Source of the DNA: Diprion similis
Lineage: Eukaryota > Arthropoda > Insecta > Hymenoptera > Diprionidae
Direction of reading: 5' to 3'
Length of the DNA stretch: 64,000 nucleotides
Assembly: GCF_021155765.1 (NCBI RefSeq)
Contig: NC_060105.1
Coordinates: forward strand, 9,891,001 to 9,955,000
The translations under genes and the position numbers were made by a program. Below are positions 27,065 to 40,019 of the stretch, piece after piece; position 1 is the first letter of the stretch, and each line of letters begins with the position of its first letter. A model generated the notes under the pieces. It was not told the DNA's origin, did no database searches, and saw nothing but the letters and a program-made list of their open reading frames with translations.

Positions 27065-27659
27065 AGCATAAGTTTCAAGTAATTTTGAACAATGCTGAAC
27101 AAAAAATTGTTTTTATATAATTGTCAACAATACTGCATCGGTACAATTTTTCCATGCTAATTTTACACAATTATGTAATCAAATGAAGTTATTCAATGCG
27201 ATACATTAAAAAACGCAGTCCTGTGTTATCTGAGAACGTACAGCTAATCAAATACATTGATAACATATTATATTTCGTGAAATTAACCTTATCTTGAAAC
27301 CTCAATCACATATGCATAATAAATTTTATATTTCACTTGACGAAACATTATAAACTTGATGAATTTCAGTCATGGTTTAATTGTTACAAAAATTATTATT
27401 TCGATGGATTACAGTCTCTCGTCTATTAATCGTGGATTGTTAAGAAATTGATGCATACGTTAGTGCAAGACGAATACGAAATAGTTGTAAAATTTGCGTA
27501 AAATAAATTGTCAGGTCAAACAGTCAGGAAATAAGAGTCGGTACTTGTTTTATAATTAAAATATAAATAGCAGGATTTAAAGGAGATTAAATAATTCTTG
27601 CACTTCAACGTTGTCCGAATTACGAAAAGCTTTTTACGCTACTCGTTGTAATTTTTTCA
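27065..27659. repeat. 595 bp direct repeat, left copy (just upstream of USP1)
   Basis: Begins TAGCATAAGTTTCAAGTAAT and matches 30243-30838 with roughly 2-3% mismatches and a constant offset of about 3,179 bases. It starts 75 bases upstream of the USP1 start codon, so it may contain the USP1 promoter. No TG..CA ends, target-site duplication or coding sequence, so it does not look like an LTR. Confidence 0.88.
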
Positions 27660-28920
27660 AACTTTTTTTACTCACGTAATATTTATTAGAGGAGTCATGG
27701 AACAACGGTATCTCTCGAAAATAATACAGTCAATAATATTTCATACGCTAACCACATCAATGATTTGAGTAGGCTCCATTTCGACAAAGTAATCTTAATT
27801 CCTTTTTAACAATTTTACCGCAGCCATTAGCCATTTCCAGGGCCATTTCACTTAATATCCTGTGCTCATAGATTATATGTAGAGAAAAAACTCGGCGCCA
27901 TTAAGCGCGGCAGGCAAAACAGGGCGCTGCTATTACCTCGGCGCTTTCAGCTCCCTTTCGCTCCCTTTCGCTACCCTTTCGCTACCCTTTCGCCTGTTTC
28001 AGAAAATACACCTGGCTCGGGTGCAGCAACGACAATTCATTAAACATCGAACTGCTCATGCATACCGTTACGTCGACCGAAGATCCGCAATATATTTCGA
28101 CTAGCCGGTGAAAATATGCGCCCAAGGCGAGGCCCAAGGCTGAACGTCTTTATACATCTTCAGGCAATGCAATATTGCTGGATTTACAAAGGCGCAAATA
28201 CGAATTATGTTGGTAATTTATATTAATCGGTCGTGCTAATTTGTGCACCGATCGTACTAATTAATCATGTCGGACCATGTGAAACAGGAAAATCGAAAAA
28301 TCAAATCGTGTCGCGATGCTACTGCCACGAACGGTAGAACTGAGTACTAGACAGCTTACTCATTTTAAATCTCTTCCTGTATTTATCACTCATGTGTATA
28401 GTTCATGATCCAACTGTTTCCTTCAGTTGTTTGCGTGACAGTTGAGGTTGTGCTCGAAGAGTATTGATTTCATTTGATTCCCGGTGAAAAATTTGACGAG
28501 ATCGTTCATAGAAGTTTATTGACATCCGCCTATGAAAATCCGTACTTATTGCAGTGATGTCAGTAGTTTGATTGAAATAACAGATATGTTTTAACTATTG
28601 CAATCTTCAAGGAATTGTTTTTTGAAATTACATCTACTGTCGATACATTTTTGATCAATTTGTCTGTTAATCGTAAGTATGTAGTACACTAGTGTTTTCC
28701 TACAGTTTTAAATGTAGAAAATACGGTGAATAATCATTGTGAAAATTAAAATTCGTGCACTTCATTATTTATCTGCAAATTAAAAATTTGCACAACATGG
28801 TTGCATTCACCTATTCTTTGTGCCTAATCTTGAAATAACTTAGCTCGACTAATCTCGACAATCTATATGCTTTGGTCATTAATAATAATTCTGATGTTTT
28901 TAGGTTTGGCAAATACTGCT
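27660..28920. other. Spacer between USP1 and PIGF, with a GC-rich upstream zone
   Basis: Divergent intergenic region between the left 595 bp repeat and PIGF. A GC-richer patch at about 27890-28150 is plausible promoter sequence. At 27951-27992 a small tandem repeat (CTCCCTTTCG twice, then CTACCCTTTCG twice) lies in it. A probable splice acceptor (TTTTTAG|GTTTGG at about 28903) precedes the PIGF start, suggesting a 5' UTR intron. Confidence 0.5.
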
Positions 28921-29634
28921 ATGTTGGACGAAGACCATCCACCCAAACAACGATTGCTGTTGTATTATTGCTTTTTTACGTGTATCTACTTTCCGGGGAT
29001 ACTGATTTTGCTGAAATTCAATGACAACCTATACAATGTGGGGACTTACAAGTTTATCCCCTTTCTTATAATACTGATGTTTGCAGAGGTGACGAAACTG
29101 TCATTCTCGCTACTGCATACGGATCTACCAACCTTGTCCAAGATCGATTCAAGGTCGTCAACCAAGGCGAGTAAATCATGGAGTAAACGATTCAAGGATG
29201 TATTCAAGTTTCTGGTATCATTAGTCGTAACGGCGCTTAGTTATTACGTAATGGTCATTTTCTTTGGATGCCCATTGCTGACACATCATGAGGAAACCAT
29301 TATGCTCACCATCACACTGACAAGCCTAACCTTAATACCAGCTAGTCTTCACTTGGGTGTTGACGAATCCATAGCACTCTTGACTGGAGCTCCGTTACAG
29401 ACTAATAATGTTCTCGTTGAAGCTGTCAGGAGAAACATAGAGGGTACTCTACTTGGCACTTGGCTTGGTGCCACAGTAATTCCTCTGGATTGGAATAGAC
29501 CCTGGCAAGCCTGGCCTATTCCATGTATTACAGGTGCTCTTGTTGGATATATGACTGCCCATTTCTTTACACTCATTAAAATGCTGCCCTTTTTACGAAA
29601 GAAGAAAAATAACTATACTAATATTATTAAATAA
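28921..29634 (+). CDS. PIGF: PIG-F, GPI-anchor biosynthesis protein
   Basis: Multi-pass ER membrane protein that partners PIG-O and PIG-G/GPI7 in adding ethanolamine phosphate to GPI anchors. Hallmark near the C-terminus: GTWLGATVIPLDWNRPWQAW, matching the family's GAWLGA-PIPLDW-RPWQ-WPI signature, followed by a final membrane helix and a basic tail. About five or six hydrophobic segments are visible, the first from about residue 10. I place the start at ATG 28921 (237 aa; human PIGF is 219 aa) because a splice acceptor consensus ends at about 28903. The frame is also open from an ATG at 28867, which would add 18 hydrophobic residues but is probably intronic. No coding intron. The stop codon overlaps an AATAAA. 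Direct 595 bp repeats flank the gene on both sides. Confidence 0.9.
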   Translation: MLDEDHPPKQRLLLYYCFFTCIYFPGILILLKFNDNLYNVGTYKFIPFLIILMFAEVTKLSFSLLHTDLPTLSKIDSRSSTKASKSWSKRFKDVFKFLVSLVVTALSYYVMVIFFGCPLLTHHEETIMLTITLTSLTLIPASLHLGVDESIALLTGAPLQTNNVLVEAVRRNIEGTLLGTWLGATVIPLDWNRPWQAWPIPCITGALVGYMTAHFFTLIKMLPFLRKKKNNYTNIIK

Positions 29635-30242
29635 ACTTTGACGTCTTATAATTATTTCAAGTCTAATGGATAAAATGATCCTTTGTGGCTTGTCAAGAAG
29701 TTTCTACGAAAACATCATAATTATTTTTCGTGCATTAGAAAAGATGTATTTCTATATTTTCTATGTTTTTCAAAAAGATTGTTAATATGGATATAATATG
29801 ACTTAGGTCAGGTTTACGTTATTAGCATTTGCTATGTTGAAGTGGATCTCCCAGATCGTTTATACAGGCGAATCTTTGTTAAACATCGCATAGACTAGGC
29901 AACTCCTTGAGTGCTATAGCGCAGCCTGATGTTTGGAAACTGGACATACATGGTGATGTGTAAGTAGCGATACATCTGTGCCATACTATAGTTATACCCC
30001 AGAAGCACCTCTGGTGTAAAAACCTTGTGCCAAGTATATTAAAGTGGAAGCCAACGATAAAAAATTACTTTGCAACTTAGAAACCACCAAAATGACAGTA
30101 TACATTCAAATGAGTACTAACAGCAATACTCTTGTCTACAACAAATATTATAACATCCGTGTAGAAAAAAAAAATGAACACAAAAAATATAGAATAAGGG
30201 ACGGAATGAAAATTTTGGAGTTGAACTTGGCGAGTTTTTTGT
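29635..30242. other. PIGF downstream sequence
   Basis: AT-rich 3' flank; presumably contains the PIGF 3' UTR. No further gene seen. Confidence 0.45.
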
Positions 30243-30838
30243 TAGCATAAGTTTCAAGTAATTTTGAACAATGCTGAACAAAAAATTGTTTTTATATAAT
30301 TGTCAACAATACTGCATCGGTACAATTTTTCCATGCTAATTTTACACAATTATGTAATCAAATGAAGTTATTCAATGTGATACACTAAAAAACGCAGTCC
30401 TGTATTATCTGAGAACGTACAGCTAATCAAATACATTGATAACATATTATATTTCGTGAAATTAACCTTATCTTGAAACCTCAATCACATATGCATAATA
30501 AATTTTATATTTCACTTGACGAAACATTATAAACTTGATGTATTTCAGTCATGGTTTAATTGGTACAAAAATTATTATTTCGATGGATTACAGTCTCTCG
30601 TCTATTAATCGTGGATTGTTAAGAAATTGATGTATACGTTAGTACAAGACGAATACTAAATAGTTGTAAAATTTGCGTAAAATAAATTGTCAGATCAAAC
30701 AGTCAGGAAATGAGTGTCGGTATTTATTTTATAATTAAAATATAAGTAGCAGGATTTAAAGGAGATTAAATAATTCTTGCACTTCAACGTTGTCCGAATT
30801 ACGAAAAGCTTTTTACGCTACTCGTTGTAATTCTTTCA
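30243..30838. repeat. 595 bp direct repeat, right copy (downstream of PIGF)
   Basis: Near-identical, same-orientation copy of 27065-27659. Left edge TAGCATAAGTTTCAAG and right edge TACTCGTTGTAATT are sharp on both sides. Confidence 0.88.
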
Positions 30839-31529
30839 TTTTTATAAAAATCAATTGTTCAATAACAATTCTTTTTTATAAAAATCCCTTGAGGAATGAA
30901 ACAAACTTTATTATGATTCTTTCATGTATGCATCATGCCTTGACTAACTCTACCTATAGCGCATCTTTGTATAACTGTAGGTACGTGGACTACCTTTATG
31001 ACGGAGCAATCGCAATATTATTGATTTTTTAACCCATATTAGTTCAACCGATGTATGCAAGCATGTAATACGCATATATCTATACTGAAGCACATACGCA
31101 AAAAGAGGTGAATGCTGTTAGCTGGATGATGGAAAAGAGAATGATATTCTTCGAACTTATGGTACAAACGAAGATAGCGTGGATCAATATGCTACACAAA
31201 AGAGAATATCGTGTATCAGAATAACTTCGAGCGCGAATCTTACGCTTCTTACGTAAGTAATTATATCAAGAGATTTTCTGTGAGTACTCTCTTTTTATAA
31301 AAAAAGATCATCCCTGGATAAGGATGCGTTTCCTGGAGAAGCTTGCGGAAATAATAAAACGGCGAAATATATTTCCCTGAATCAAATGAAACTTCTCAGA
31401 GGTCCGATGGCAGCGAACTACTTCTTACTCAGTTCGAAGACGCGTTTATTCATCTTAAGCATACTGATAAATAAGCACAGTAGTTCATTTTTCGTTCTCT
31501 AAGAAGGCCGGCCAGGTAAGACTAACTCC
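30839..31529. other. Spacer before the satellite block
   Basis: AT-rich sequence with no supported gene or repeat structure. Confidence 0.4.
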
Positions 31530-32284
31530 GAATTTTTCATTTCGTCCTCCATTCTATATTTTGAGTGTGGTTTTTTTTTTTTTTACAGTGAAGTGACGTA
31601 ATTGGTGGTAAGGATTTTAATTTAAATATTTTTTGTGGGCAGGCTATTGTTACTGGTACAGTAACGAGGGATTTTGCTGTCAGGCTCGATTTTGATGTAC
31701 TCAGCGAGAGGTTTAGCGCGAGAGGTGTTGTTAGGGAATGCTCTATGTCAACGTAATTTTGCAAAGGCAATTGATTCCGCGCAATATATAGTCATTGTAA
31801 GCGATGTGCCGAAACTCACACGTGTGAACCGAAGACTGTCCTCGCGTTTTCTGGGTTTTGATGAATTGTTAATTCGACGTAGACCTATATATGTCTTGTC
31901 TTCTTTCTTCGAGGTCCAACTGTTCTATAGACGGTATTTCGTATCAATTCTGGACACAAGATTTTCAGCTTCGGTTAACGCAAAGTTTTTGATTCAAAAT
32001 TTTCACAATTTTGATTGCTGTGAAAAATCATTTTTAAATAGACTGTATCTACATAGAATTCGGAATCCGAACAAGCTGCAAGCGACGCATACAAAGCTAC
32101 AAACTGAAAACTAAAGTTTTCATCGTAACTTCTCTGCTGTTGGTCCCACGCTTTTTTCTTGTGTTTTCTGAGTTCCTGGGCGTCCAATTAATCTAGAAAG
32201 GGTCATACAAATCGATTCCGAGACGACAAATTTTCGGCTCCGAAAATGAGCAGAAAAGTAAGGCTAACCCCTTTGGATTTTTGA
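31530..32284. repeat. Decayed relatives of the 304 bp satellite, left edge
   Basis: Same-strand matches to satellite landmarks, weakening away from the array: a clear partial unit at about 32110-32284 (GTTTTCTGAGTTCCTGGGCG, then AAGGCTAACCCCTTTGGAT), and a weaker one at about 31730-31780 (CAACGTAATTTTGCAAAGGC). These are the old edge of the array. Confidence 0.7.
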
Positions 32285-35200
32285 TGAAAATTTCGACGAC
32301 TTTGAAAAGTGCTGCAATAAATTCTTTCAGGCCCTATTCCGACGTAATTTTGCGAGAGGAATCGATTAAGCGCAGTCCCAATACGCTGCGAGCGATAGCT
32401 AAAAAGTTACGGCCAAAAAACTCATGATTTTCATCGTCATTTCTCCGCTGCTGGTCCTAGGCTATTTTTCATCTCTTTTCTGAGTTCCTGGGCGTCGAAT
32501 TAGTCTAAAAAGCGTCATACGGATCGATTCCCAGACAAAAGATTTTTCGGCCAAAAAAAATCCAAGGCTAACCCCTTTGCATTTTTGGCGAAAATTTCGA
32601 CGACTTTGAAAAGTGCTGCAATAAATTCTTTCAGGCCCTACTCCGACGTAATTTTGCGAGAGGAATCGATTAAGCGCAGTCCCAATACGCTGCGAGCGAT
32701 AGCTAAACAGTTACGGCCAAAAAACTCATGATTTTCATCGTCATTTCTCCGCTGCTGGTCCTAGGCTATTTTTCATGTGTTTGCTGAGTTCCTGGGCGTC
32801 GAATTAGTCTAAAAAGCGTCATACGGATCGATTCCCAGACAAAAGATTTTTCGGCCAAAAAAAATCCAAGGCTAACCCCTTTGCATTTTTGGCGAAAATT
32901 TCGACGACTTTGAAAAGTGCTGCAATAAATTCTTTCAGGCCCTATTCCGACGTAATTTTGCGAGAGGAATCGATTAAGCGCAGTCCCAATACGCTGCGAG
33001 CGATAGCTAAAAAGTTACGGCCAAAAAACTCATGATTTTCATCGTCATTTCTCCGCTGCTGGTCCTAGGCTATTTTTCATGTGTTTTCTGAGTTCCTGGG
33101 CGTCGAATTAGTCTAAAAAGCGTCATACGGATCGATTCCCAGACAAAAGATTTTTCGGCCGAAAAAAATCCAAGGCTAACCCCTTTGCATTTTTGGCGAA
33201 AATTTCGACGACTTTGAAAAGTGCTGCAATAAATTCTTTCAGGCCCTACTCCGACGTAATTTTGCGAGAGGAATCGATTAAGCGCAGTCCCAATACGCTG
33301 CGAGCGATAGCTAAACAGTTACGGCCAAAAAACTCATGATTTTCATCGTCATTTCTCCGCTGCTGGTCCTAGGCTATTTTTCATGTGTTTTCTGAGTTCC
33401 TGGGCGTCGAATTAGTCTGAAAAGCGTCATACGGATCGATTCCCAGACAAAAGATTTTTCGGCCAAAAAAAATCCACGGCTAACCCCTTTGCATTTTTGG
33501 CGAAAATTTCGACGACTTTGAAAAGTGCTGCAATAAATTCTTTCAGGCCCTATTCCGACGTAATTTTGCGAGAGGAATCGATTAAGCGCAGTCCCAATAC
33601 GCTGCGAGCGATAGCTAAAAAGTTACGGCCAAAAAACTCATGATTTTCATCGTCATTTCTCCGCTGCTGGTCCTAGGCTATTTTTCATGTGTTTTCTGAG
33701 TTCCTGGGCGTCGAATTAGTCTAAAAAGCGTCATACGGATCGATTCCCAGACAAAAGATTTTTCGGCCAAAAAAAATCCAAGGCTAACCCCTTTGCATTT
33801 TTGGCGAAAATTTCGACGACTTTGAAAAGTGCTGCAATAAATTCTTTCAGGCCCTATTCCGACGTAATTTTGCGAGAGGAATCGATTAAGCGCAGTCCCA
33901 ATACGCTGCGAGCGATAGCTAAACAGTTACGGCCAAAAAACTCATGATTTTCATCGTCATTTCTCCGCTGCTGGTCCTAGGCTATTTTTCATGTGTTTTC
34001 TGAGTTCCTGGGCGTCGAATTAGTCTAAAAAGCGTCATACGGATCGATTCCCAGACAAAAGATTTTTCGGCCAAAAAAAATCCAAGGCTAACCCCTTTGC
34101 ATTTTTGGCGAAAATTTCGACGACTTTGAAAAGTGCTGCAATAAATTCTTTCAGGCCCTACTCCGACGTAATTTTGCGAGAGGAATCGATTAAGCGCAGT
34201 CCCAATACGCTGCGAGCGATAGCTAAAAAGTTACGGCCAAAAAACTCATGATTTTCATCGTCATTTCTCCGCTGCTGGTCCTAGGCTATTTTTCATGTGT
34301 TTTCTGAGTTCCTGGGCGTCGAATTAGTCTAAAAAGCGTCATACGGATCGATTCCCAGACAAAAGATTTTTCGGCCAAAAAAAATCCAAGGCTAACCCCT
34401 TTGCATTTTTGGCGAAAATTTCGACGACTTTGAAAAGTGCTGCAATAAATTCTTTCAGGCCCTACTCCGACGTAATTTTGCGAGAGGAATCGATTAAGCG
34501 CAGTCCCAATACGCTGCGAGCGATAGCTAAACAGTTACGGCCAAAAAACTCATGATTTTCATCGTCATTTCTCCGCTGCTGGTCCTAGGCTATTTTTCAT
34601 GTGTTTGCTGAGTTCCTGGGCGTCGAATTAGTCTAAAAAGCGTCATACGGATCGATTCCCAGACAAAAGATTTTTCGGCCAAAAAAAATCCAAGGCTAAC
34701 CCCTTTGCATTTTTGGCGAAAATTTCGACGACTTTGAAAAGTGCTGCAATAAATTCTTTCAGGCCCTATTCCGACGTAATTTTGCGAGAGGAATCGATTA
34801 AGCGCAGTCCCAATACGCTGCGAGCGATAGCTAAAAAGTTACGGCCAAAAAACTCATGATTTTCATCGTCATTTCTCCGCTGCTGGTCCTAGGCTATTTT
34901 TCATGTGTTTTCTGAGTTCCTGGGCGTCGAATTAGTCTAAAAAGCGTCATACGGATCGATTCCCAGACAAAAGATTTTTCGGCCGAAAAAAATCCAAGGC
35001 TAACCCCTTTGCATTTTTGGCGAAAATTTCGACGACTTTGAAAAGTGCTGCAATAAATTCTTTCAGGCCCTACTCCGACGTAATTTTGCGAGAGGAATCG
35101 ATTAAGCGCAGTCCCAATACGCTGCGAGCGATAGCTAAAAAGTTACGGCCAAAAAACTCATGATTTTCATCGTCATTTCTCCGCTGCTGGTCCTAGGCTA

Positions 35201-38200
35201 TTTTTCATGTGTTTTCTGAGTTCCTGGGCGTCGAATTAGTCTAAAAAGCGTCATACGGATCGATTCCCAGACAAAAGATTTTTCGGCCAAAAAAAATCCA
35301 AGGCTAACCCCTTTGCATTTTTGGCGAAAATTTCGACGACTTTGAAAAGTGCTGCAATAAATTCTTTCAGGCCCTATTCCGACGTAATTTTGCGAGAGGA
35401 ATCGATTAAGCGCAGTCCCAATACGCTGCGAGCGATAGCTAAACAGTTACGGCCAAAAAACTCATGATTTTCATCGTCATTTCTCCGCTGCTGGTCCTAG
35501 GCTATTTTTCATGTGTTTTCTGAGTTCCTGGGCGTCGAATTAGTCTAAAAAGCGTCATACGGATCGATTCCCAGACAAAAGATTTTTCGGCCAAAAAAAA
35601 TCCAAGGCTAACCCCTTTGCATTTTTGGCGAAAATTTCGACGACTTTGAAAAGTGCTGCAATAAATTCTTTCAGGCCCTACTCCGACGTAATTTTGCGAG
35701 AGGAATCGATTAAGCGCAGTCCCAATACGCTGCGAGCGATAGCTAAAAAGTTACGGCCAAAAAACTCATGATTTTCATCGTCATTTCTCCGCTGCTGGTC
35801 CTAGGCTATTTTTCATGTGTTTTCTGAGTTCCTGGGCGTCGAATTAGTCTAAAAAGCGTCATACGGATCGATTCCCAGACAAAAGATTTTTCGGCCAAAA
35901 AAAATCCAAGGCTAACCCCTTTGCATTTTTGGCGAAAATTTCGACGACTTTGAAAAGTGCTGCAATAAATTCTTTCAGGCCCTATTCCGACGTAATTTTG
36001 CGAGAGGAATCGATTAAGCGCAGTCCCAATACGCTGCGAGCGATAGCTAAAAAGTTACGGCCAAAAAACTCATGATTTTCATCGTCATTTCTCCGCTGCT
36101 GGTCCTAGGCTATTTTTCATGTGTTTTCTGAGTTCCTGGGCGTCGAATTAGTCTAAAAAGCGTCATACGGATCGATTCCCAGACAAAAGATTTTTCGGCC
36201 AAAAAAAATCCAAGGCTAACCCCTTTGCATTTTTGGCGAAAATTTCGACGACTTTGAAAAGTGCTGCAATAAATTCTTTCAGGCCCTATTCCGACGTAAT
36301 TTTGCGAGAGGAATCGATTAAGCGCAGTCCCAATACGCTGCGAGCGATAGCTAAACAGTTACGGCCAAAAAACTCATGATTTTCATCGTCATTTCTCCGC
36401 TGCTGGTCCTAGGCTATTTTTCATGTGTTTTCTGAGTTCCTGGGCGTCGAATTAGTCTAAAAAGCGTCATACGGATCGATTCCCAGACAAAAGATTTTTC
36501 GGCCAAAAAAAATCCAAGGCTAACCCCTTTGCATTTTTGGCGAAAATTTCGACGACTTTGAAAAGTGCTGCAATAAATTCTTTCAGGCCCTACTCCGACG
36601 TAATTTTGCGAGAGGAATCGATTAAGCGCAGTCCCAATACGCTGCGAGCGATAGCTAAAAAGTTACGGCCAAAAAACTCATGATTTTCATCGTCATTTCT
36701 CCGCTGCTGGTCCTAGGCTATTTTTCATGTGTTTTCTGAGTTCCTGGGCGTCGAATTAGTCTAAAAAGCGTCATACGGATCGATTCCCAGACAAAAGATT
36801 TTTCGGCCAAAAAAAATCCAAGGCTAACCCCTTTGCATTTTTGGCGAAAATTTCGACGACTTTGAAAAGTGCTGCAATAAATTCTTTCAGGCCCTACTCC
36901 GACGTAATTTTGCGAGAGGAATCGATTAAGCGCAGTCCCAATACGCTGCGAGCGATAGCTAAACAGTTACGGCCAAAAAACTCATGATTTTCATCGTCAT
37001 TTCTCCGCTGCTGGTCCTAGGCTATTTTTCATGTGTTTTCTGAGTTCCTGGGCGTCGAATTAGTCTGAAAAGCGTCATACGGATCGATTCCCAGACAAAA
37101 GATTTTTCGGCCAAAAAAAATCCAAGGCTAACCCCTTTGCATTTTTGGCGAAAATTTCGACGACTTTGAAAAGTGCTGCAATAAATTCTTTCAGGCCCTA
37201 TTCCGACGTAATTTTGCGAGAGGAATCGATTAAGCGCAGTCCCAATACGCTGCGAGCGATAGCTAAAAAGTTACGGCCAAAAAACTCATGATTTTCATCG
37301 TCATTTCTCCGCTGCTGGTCCTAGGCTATTTTTCATGTGTTTTCTGAGTTCCTGGGCGTCGAATTAGTCTAAAAAGCGTCATACGGATCGATTCCCAGAC
37401 AAAAGATTTTTCGGCCAAAAAAAATCCAAGGCTAACCCCTTTGCATTTTTGGCGAAAATTTCGACGACTTTGAAAAGTGCTGCAATAAATTCTTTCAGGC
37501 CCTATTCCGACGTAATTTTGCGAGAGGAATCGATTAAGCGCAGTCCCAATACGCTGCGAGCGATAGCTAAACAGTTACGGCCAAAAAACTCATGATTTTC
37601 ATCGTCATTTCTCCGCTGCTGGTCCTAGGCTATTTTTCATGTGTTTTCTGAGTTCCTGGGCGTCGAATTAGTCTAAAAAGCGTCATACGGATCGATTCCC
37701 AGACAAAAGATTTTTCGGCCAAAAAAAATCCAAGGCTAACCCCTTTGCATTTTTGGCGAAAATTTCGACGACTTTGAAAAGTGCTGCAATAAATTCTTTC
37801 AGGCCCTACTCCGACGTAATTTTGCGAGAGGAATCGATTAAGCGCAGTCCCAATACGCTGCGAGCGATAGCTAAAAAGTTACGGCCAAAAAACTCATGAT
37901 TTTCATCGTCATTTCTCCGCTGCTGGTCCTAGGCTATTTTTCATGTGTTTTCTGAGTTCCTGGGCGTCGAATTAGTCTAAAAAGCGTCATACGGATCGAT
38001 TCCCAGACAAAAGATTTTTCGGCCAAAAAAAATCCAAGGCTAACCCCTTTGCATTTTTGGCGAAAATTTCGACGACTTTGAAAAGTGCTGCAATAAATTC
38101 TTTCAGGCCCTATTCCGACGTAATTTTGCGAGAGGAATCGATTAAGCGCAGTCCCAATACGCTGCGAGCGATAGCTAAACAGTTACGGCCAAAAAACTCA

Positions 38201-39350
38201 TGATTTTCATCGTCATTTCTCCGCTGCTGGTCCTAGGCTATTTTTCATGTGTTTTCTGAGTTCCTGGGCGTCGAATTAGTCTAAAAAGCGTCATACGGAT
38301 CGATTCCCAGACAAAAGATTTTTCGGCCAAAAAAAATCCAAGGCTAACCCCTTTGCATTTTTGGCGAAAATTTCGACGACTTTGAAAAGTGCTGCAATAA
38401 ATTCTTTCAGGCCCTACTCCGACGTAATTTTGCGAGAGGAATCGATTAAGCGCAGTCCCAATACGCTGCGAGCGATAGCTAAAAAGTTACGGCCAAAAAA
38501 CTCATGATTTTCATCGTCATTTCTCCGCTGCTGGTCCTAGGCTATTTTTCATGTGTTTTCTGAGTTCCTGGGCGTCGAATTAGTCTAAAAAGCGTCATTC
38601 GGATCGATTCCCAGACAAAAGATTTTTCGGCCAAAAAAAATCCAAGGCTAACCCCTTTGCATTTTTGGCGAAAATTTCGACGACTTTGAAAAGTGCTGCA
38701 ATAAATTCTTTCAGGCCCTATTCCGACGTAATTTTGCGAGAGGAATCGATTAAGCGCAGTCCCAATACGCTGCGAGCGATAGCTAAAAAGTTACGGCCAA
38801 AAAACTCATGATTTTCATCGTCATTTCTCCGCTGCTGGTCCTAGGCTATTTTTCATGTGTTTTCTGAGTTCCTGGGCGTCGAATTAGTCTAAAAAGCGTC
38901 ATACGGATCGATTCCCAGACAAAAGATTTTTCGGCCGAAAAAAATCCAAGGCTAACCCCTTTGCATTTTTGGCGAAAATTTCGACGACTTTGAAAAGTGC
39001 TGCAATAAATTCTTTCAGGCCCTACTCCGACGTAATTTTGCGAGAGGAATCGATTAAGCGCAGTCCCAATACGCTGCGAGCGATAGCTAAACAGTTACGG
39101 CCAAAAAACTCATGATTTTCATCGTCATTTCTCCGCTGCTGGTCCTAGGCTATTTTTCATCTCTTTTCTGAGTTCCTGGGCGTCGAATTAGTCTAAAAAG
39201 CGTGATACGGATCGATTCCCAGACAAAAGATTTTTCGGCCGAAAAAAATCCAAGGCTAACCCCTTTGCATTTTTGGCGAAAATTTCGACGACTTTGAACA
39301 GTGCTGCAATGAATTCTTTCAGGCCCTATTCCGACATAATTTTGCGAGAA
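32285..39350. repeat. 304 bp satellite array, about 23 units
   Basis: The landmark GACGTAATTTTGCGAGAGG recurs at 32341, 32645, 32949, 33253, 33557 and on to 39029, then as GACATAATTTTGCGAG at 39333: exactly 23 steps of 304 bases with no length drift. Units are nearly identical. A few dimorphic sites recur (CTATTCC or CTACTCC; CTAAAAAG or CTAAACAG; GGCCAAAA or GGCCGAAA). Each unit carries a short dyad CGAAA-A-TTTCG. No open frame persists across units; treated as non-coding. Confidence 0.97.
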
Positions 39351-40019
39351 AAATCGATTTGTCGCAGTCTGAATGCGCTGCGAGCAACGGATCAAAAGTT
39401 ACAGCCAAAAAACGGAGCACGTATTTTCTCAATTCTTCTGCTGCTGGTCTTTGCGTCGTAATTTCTCTGCTGCTGGTCCTACGCTATTTTTAATGTGTTT
39501 TCTGAGTTTCTGCGGGTCGAATCACTCTGGAAACGGTCATCCGAATCGATTCCGAAACGAAAATTTTTCGGCTTCGAAAATGACCAAAAAAATTAGTACC
39601 GCCATTACTGTTGAAAGTTGTACTGCCAGTTATCACTATACCGTACACATGTAATATCCGTGGATGTAGAATATGTTAGATATAATAATAATAATTGTAA
39701 TAATGGTATATACATGAATGTGTAACTGTATAATGTATAAAGAAATACGTATTGTAGTTGAATATAGTATAGTATATATGATATGTAATATTGTGTATGA
39801 ACAACATACGTTATGACCTGAGATTATGAGCTTTGGAGTACGGATGAAAATACACGAATTAAATATGTTAAATTAATCACAGAAATAAATTGAAATTTGA
39901 TAATCATGATTGGTTGTTCCAATTATTCACAAAACCTCTCACCCCGTCCCGTACAAGATATGTCCTTGACTTGCAATAAATTTACTATTGCAAACATTGC
40001 TCACACGCTACTTCCAATT
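39351..40019. repeat. Junction between the two satellites: one decayed long-form 304-type unit, then unique sequence
   Basis: 39351-39600 is a diverged unit that carries an extra ~40 bases (a second CGTCGTAATTTCTCTGCTGCTG-like segment, read in part) absent from array units. 39600-40019 is AT-rich unique sequence with TA-rich simple repeats and no gene. Confidence 0.65.

Noticed and set aside
28867..28920. Upstream PIGF start adding 18 residues
   Set aside because: A pyrimidine-rich acceptor ends at about 28903 and would remove it; the shorter start fits the family length better.
27065..30838. LTR retrotransposon with PIGF as internal sequence
   Set aside because: The repeats lack TG..CA ends, primer-binding site, polypurine tract and target duplication; no gag/pol between them.
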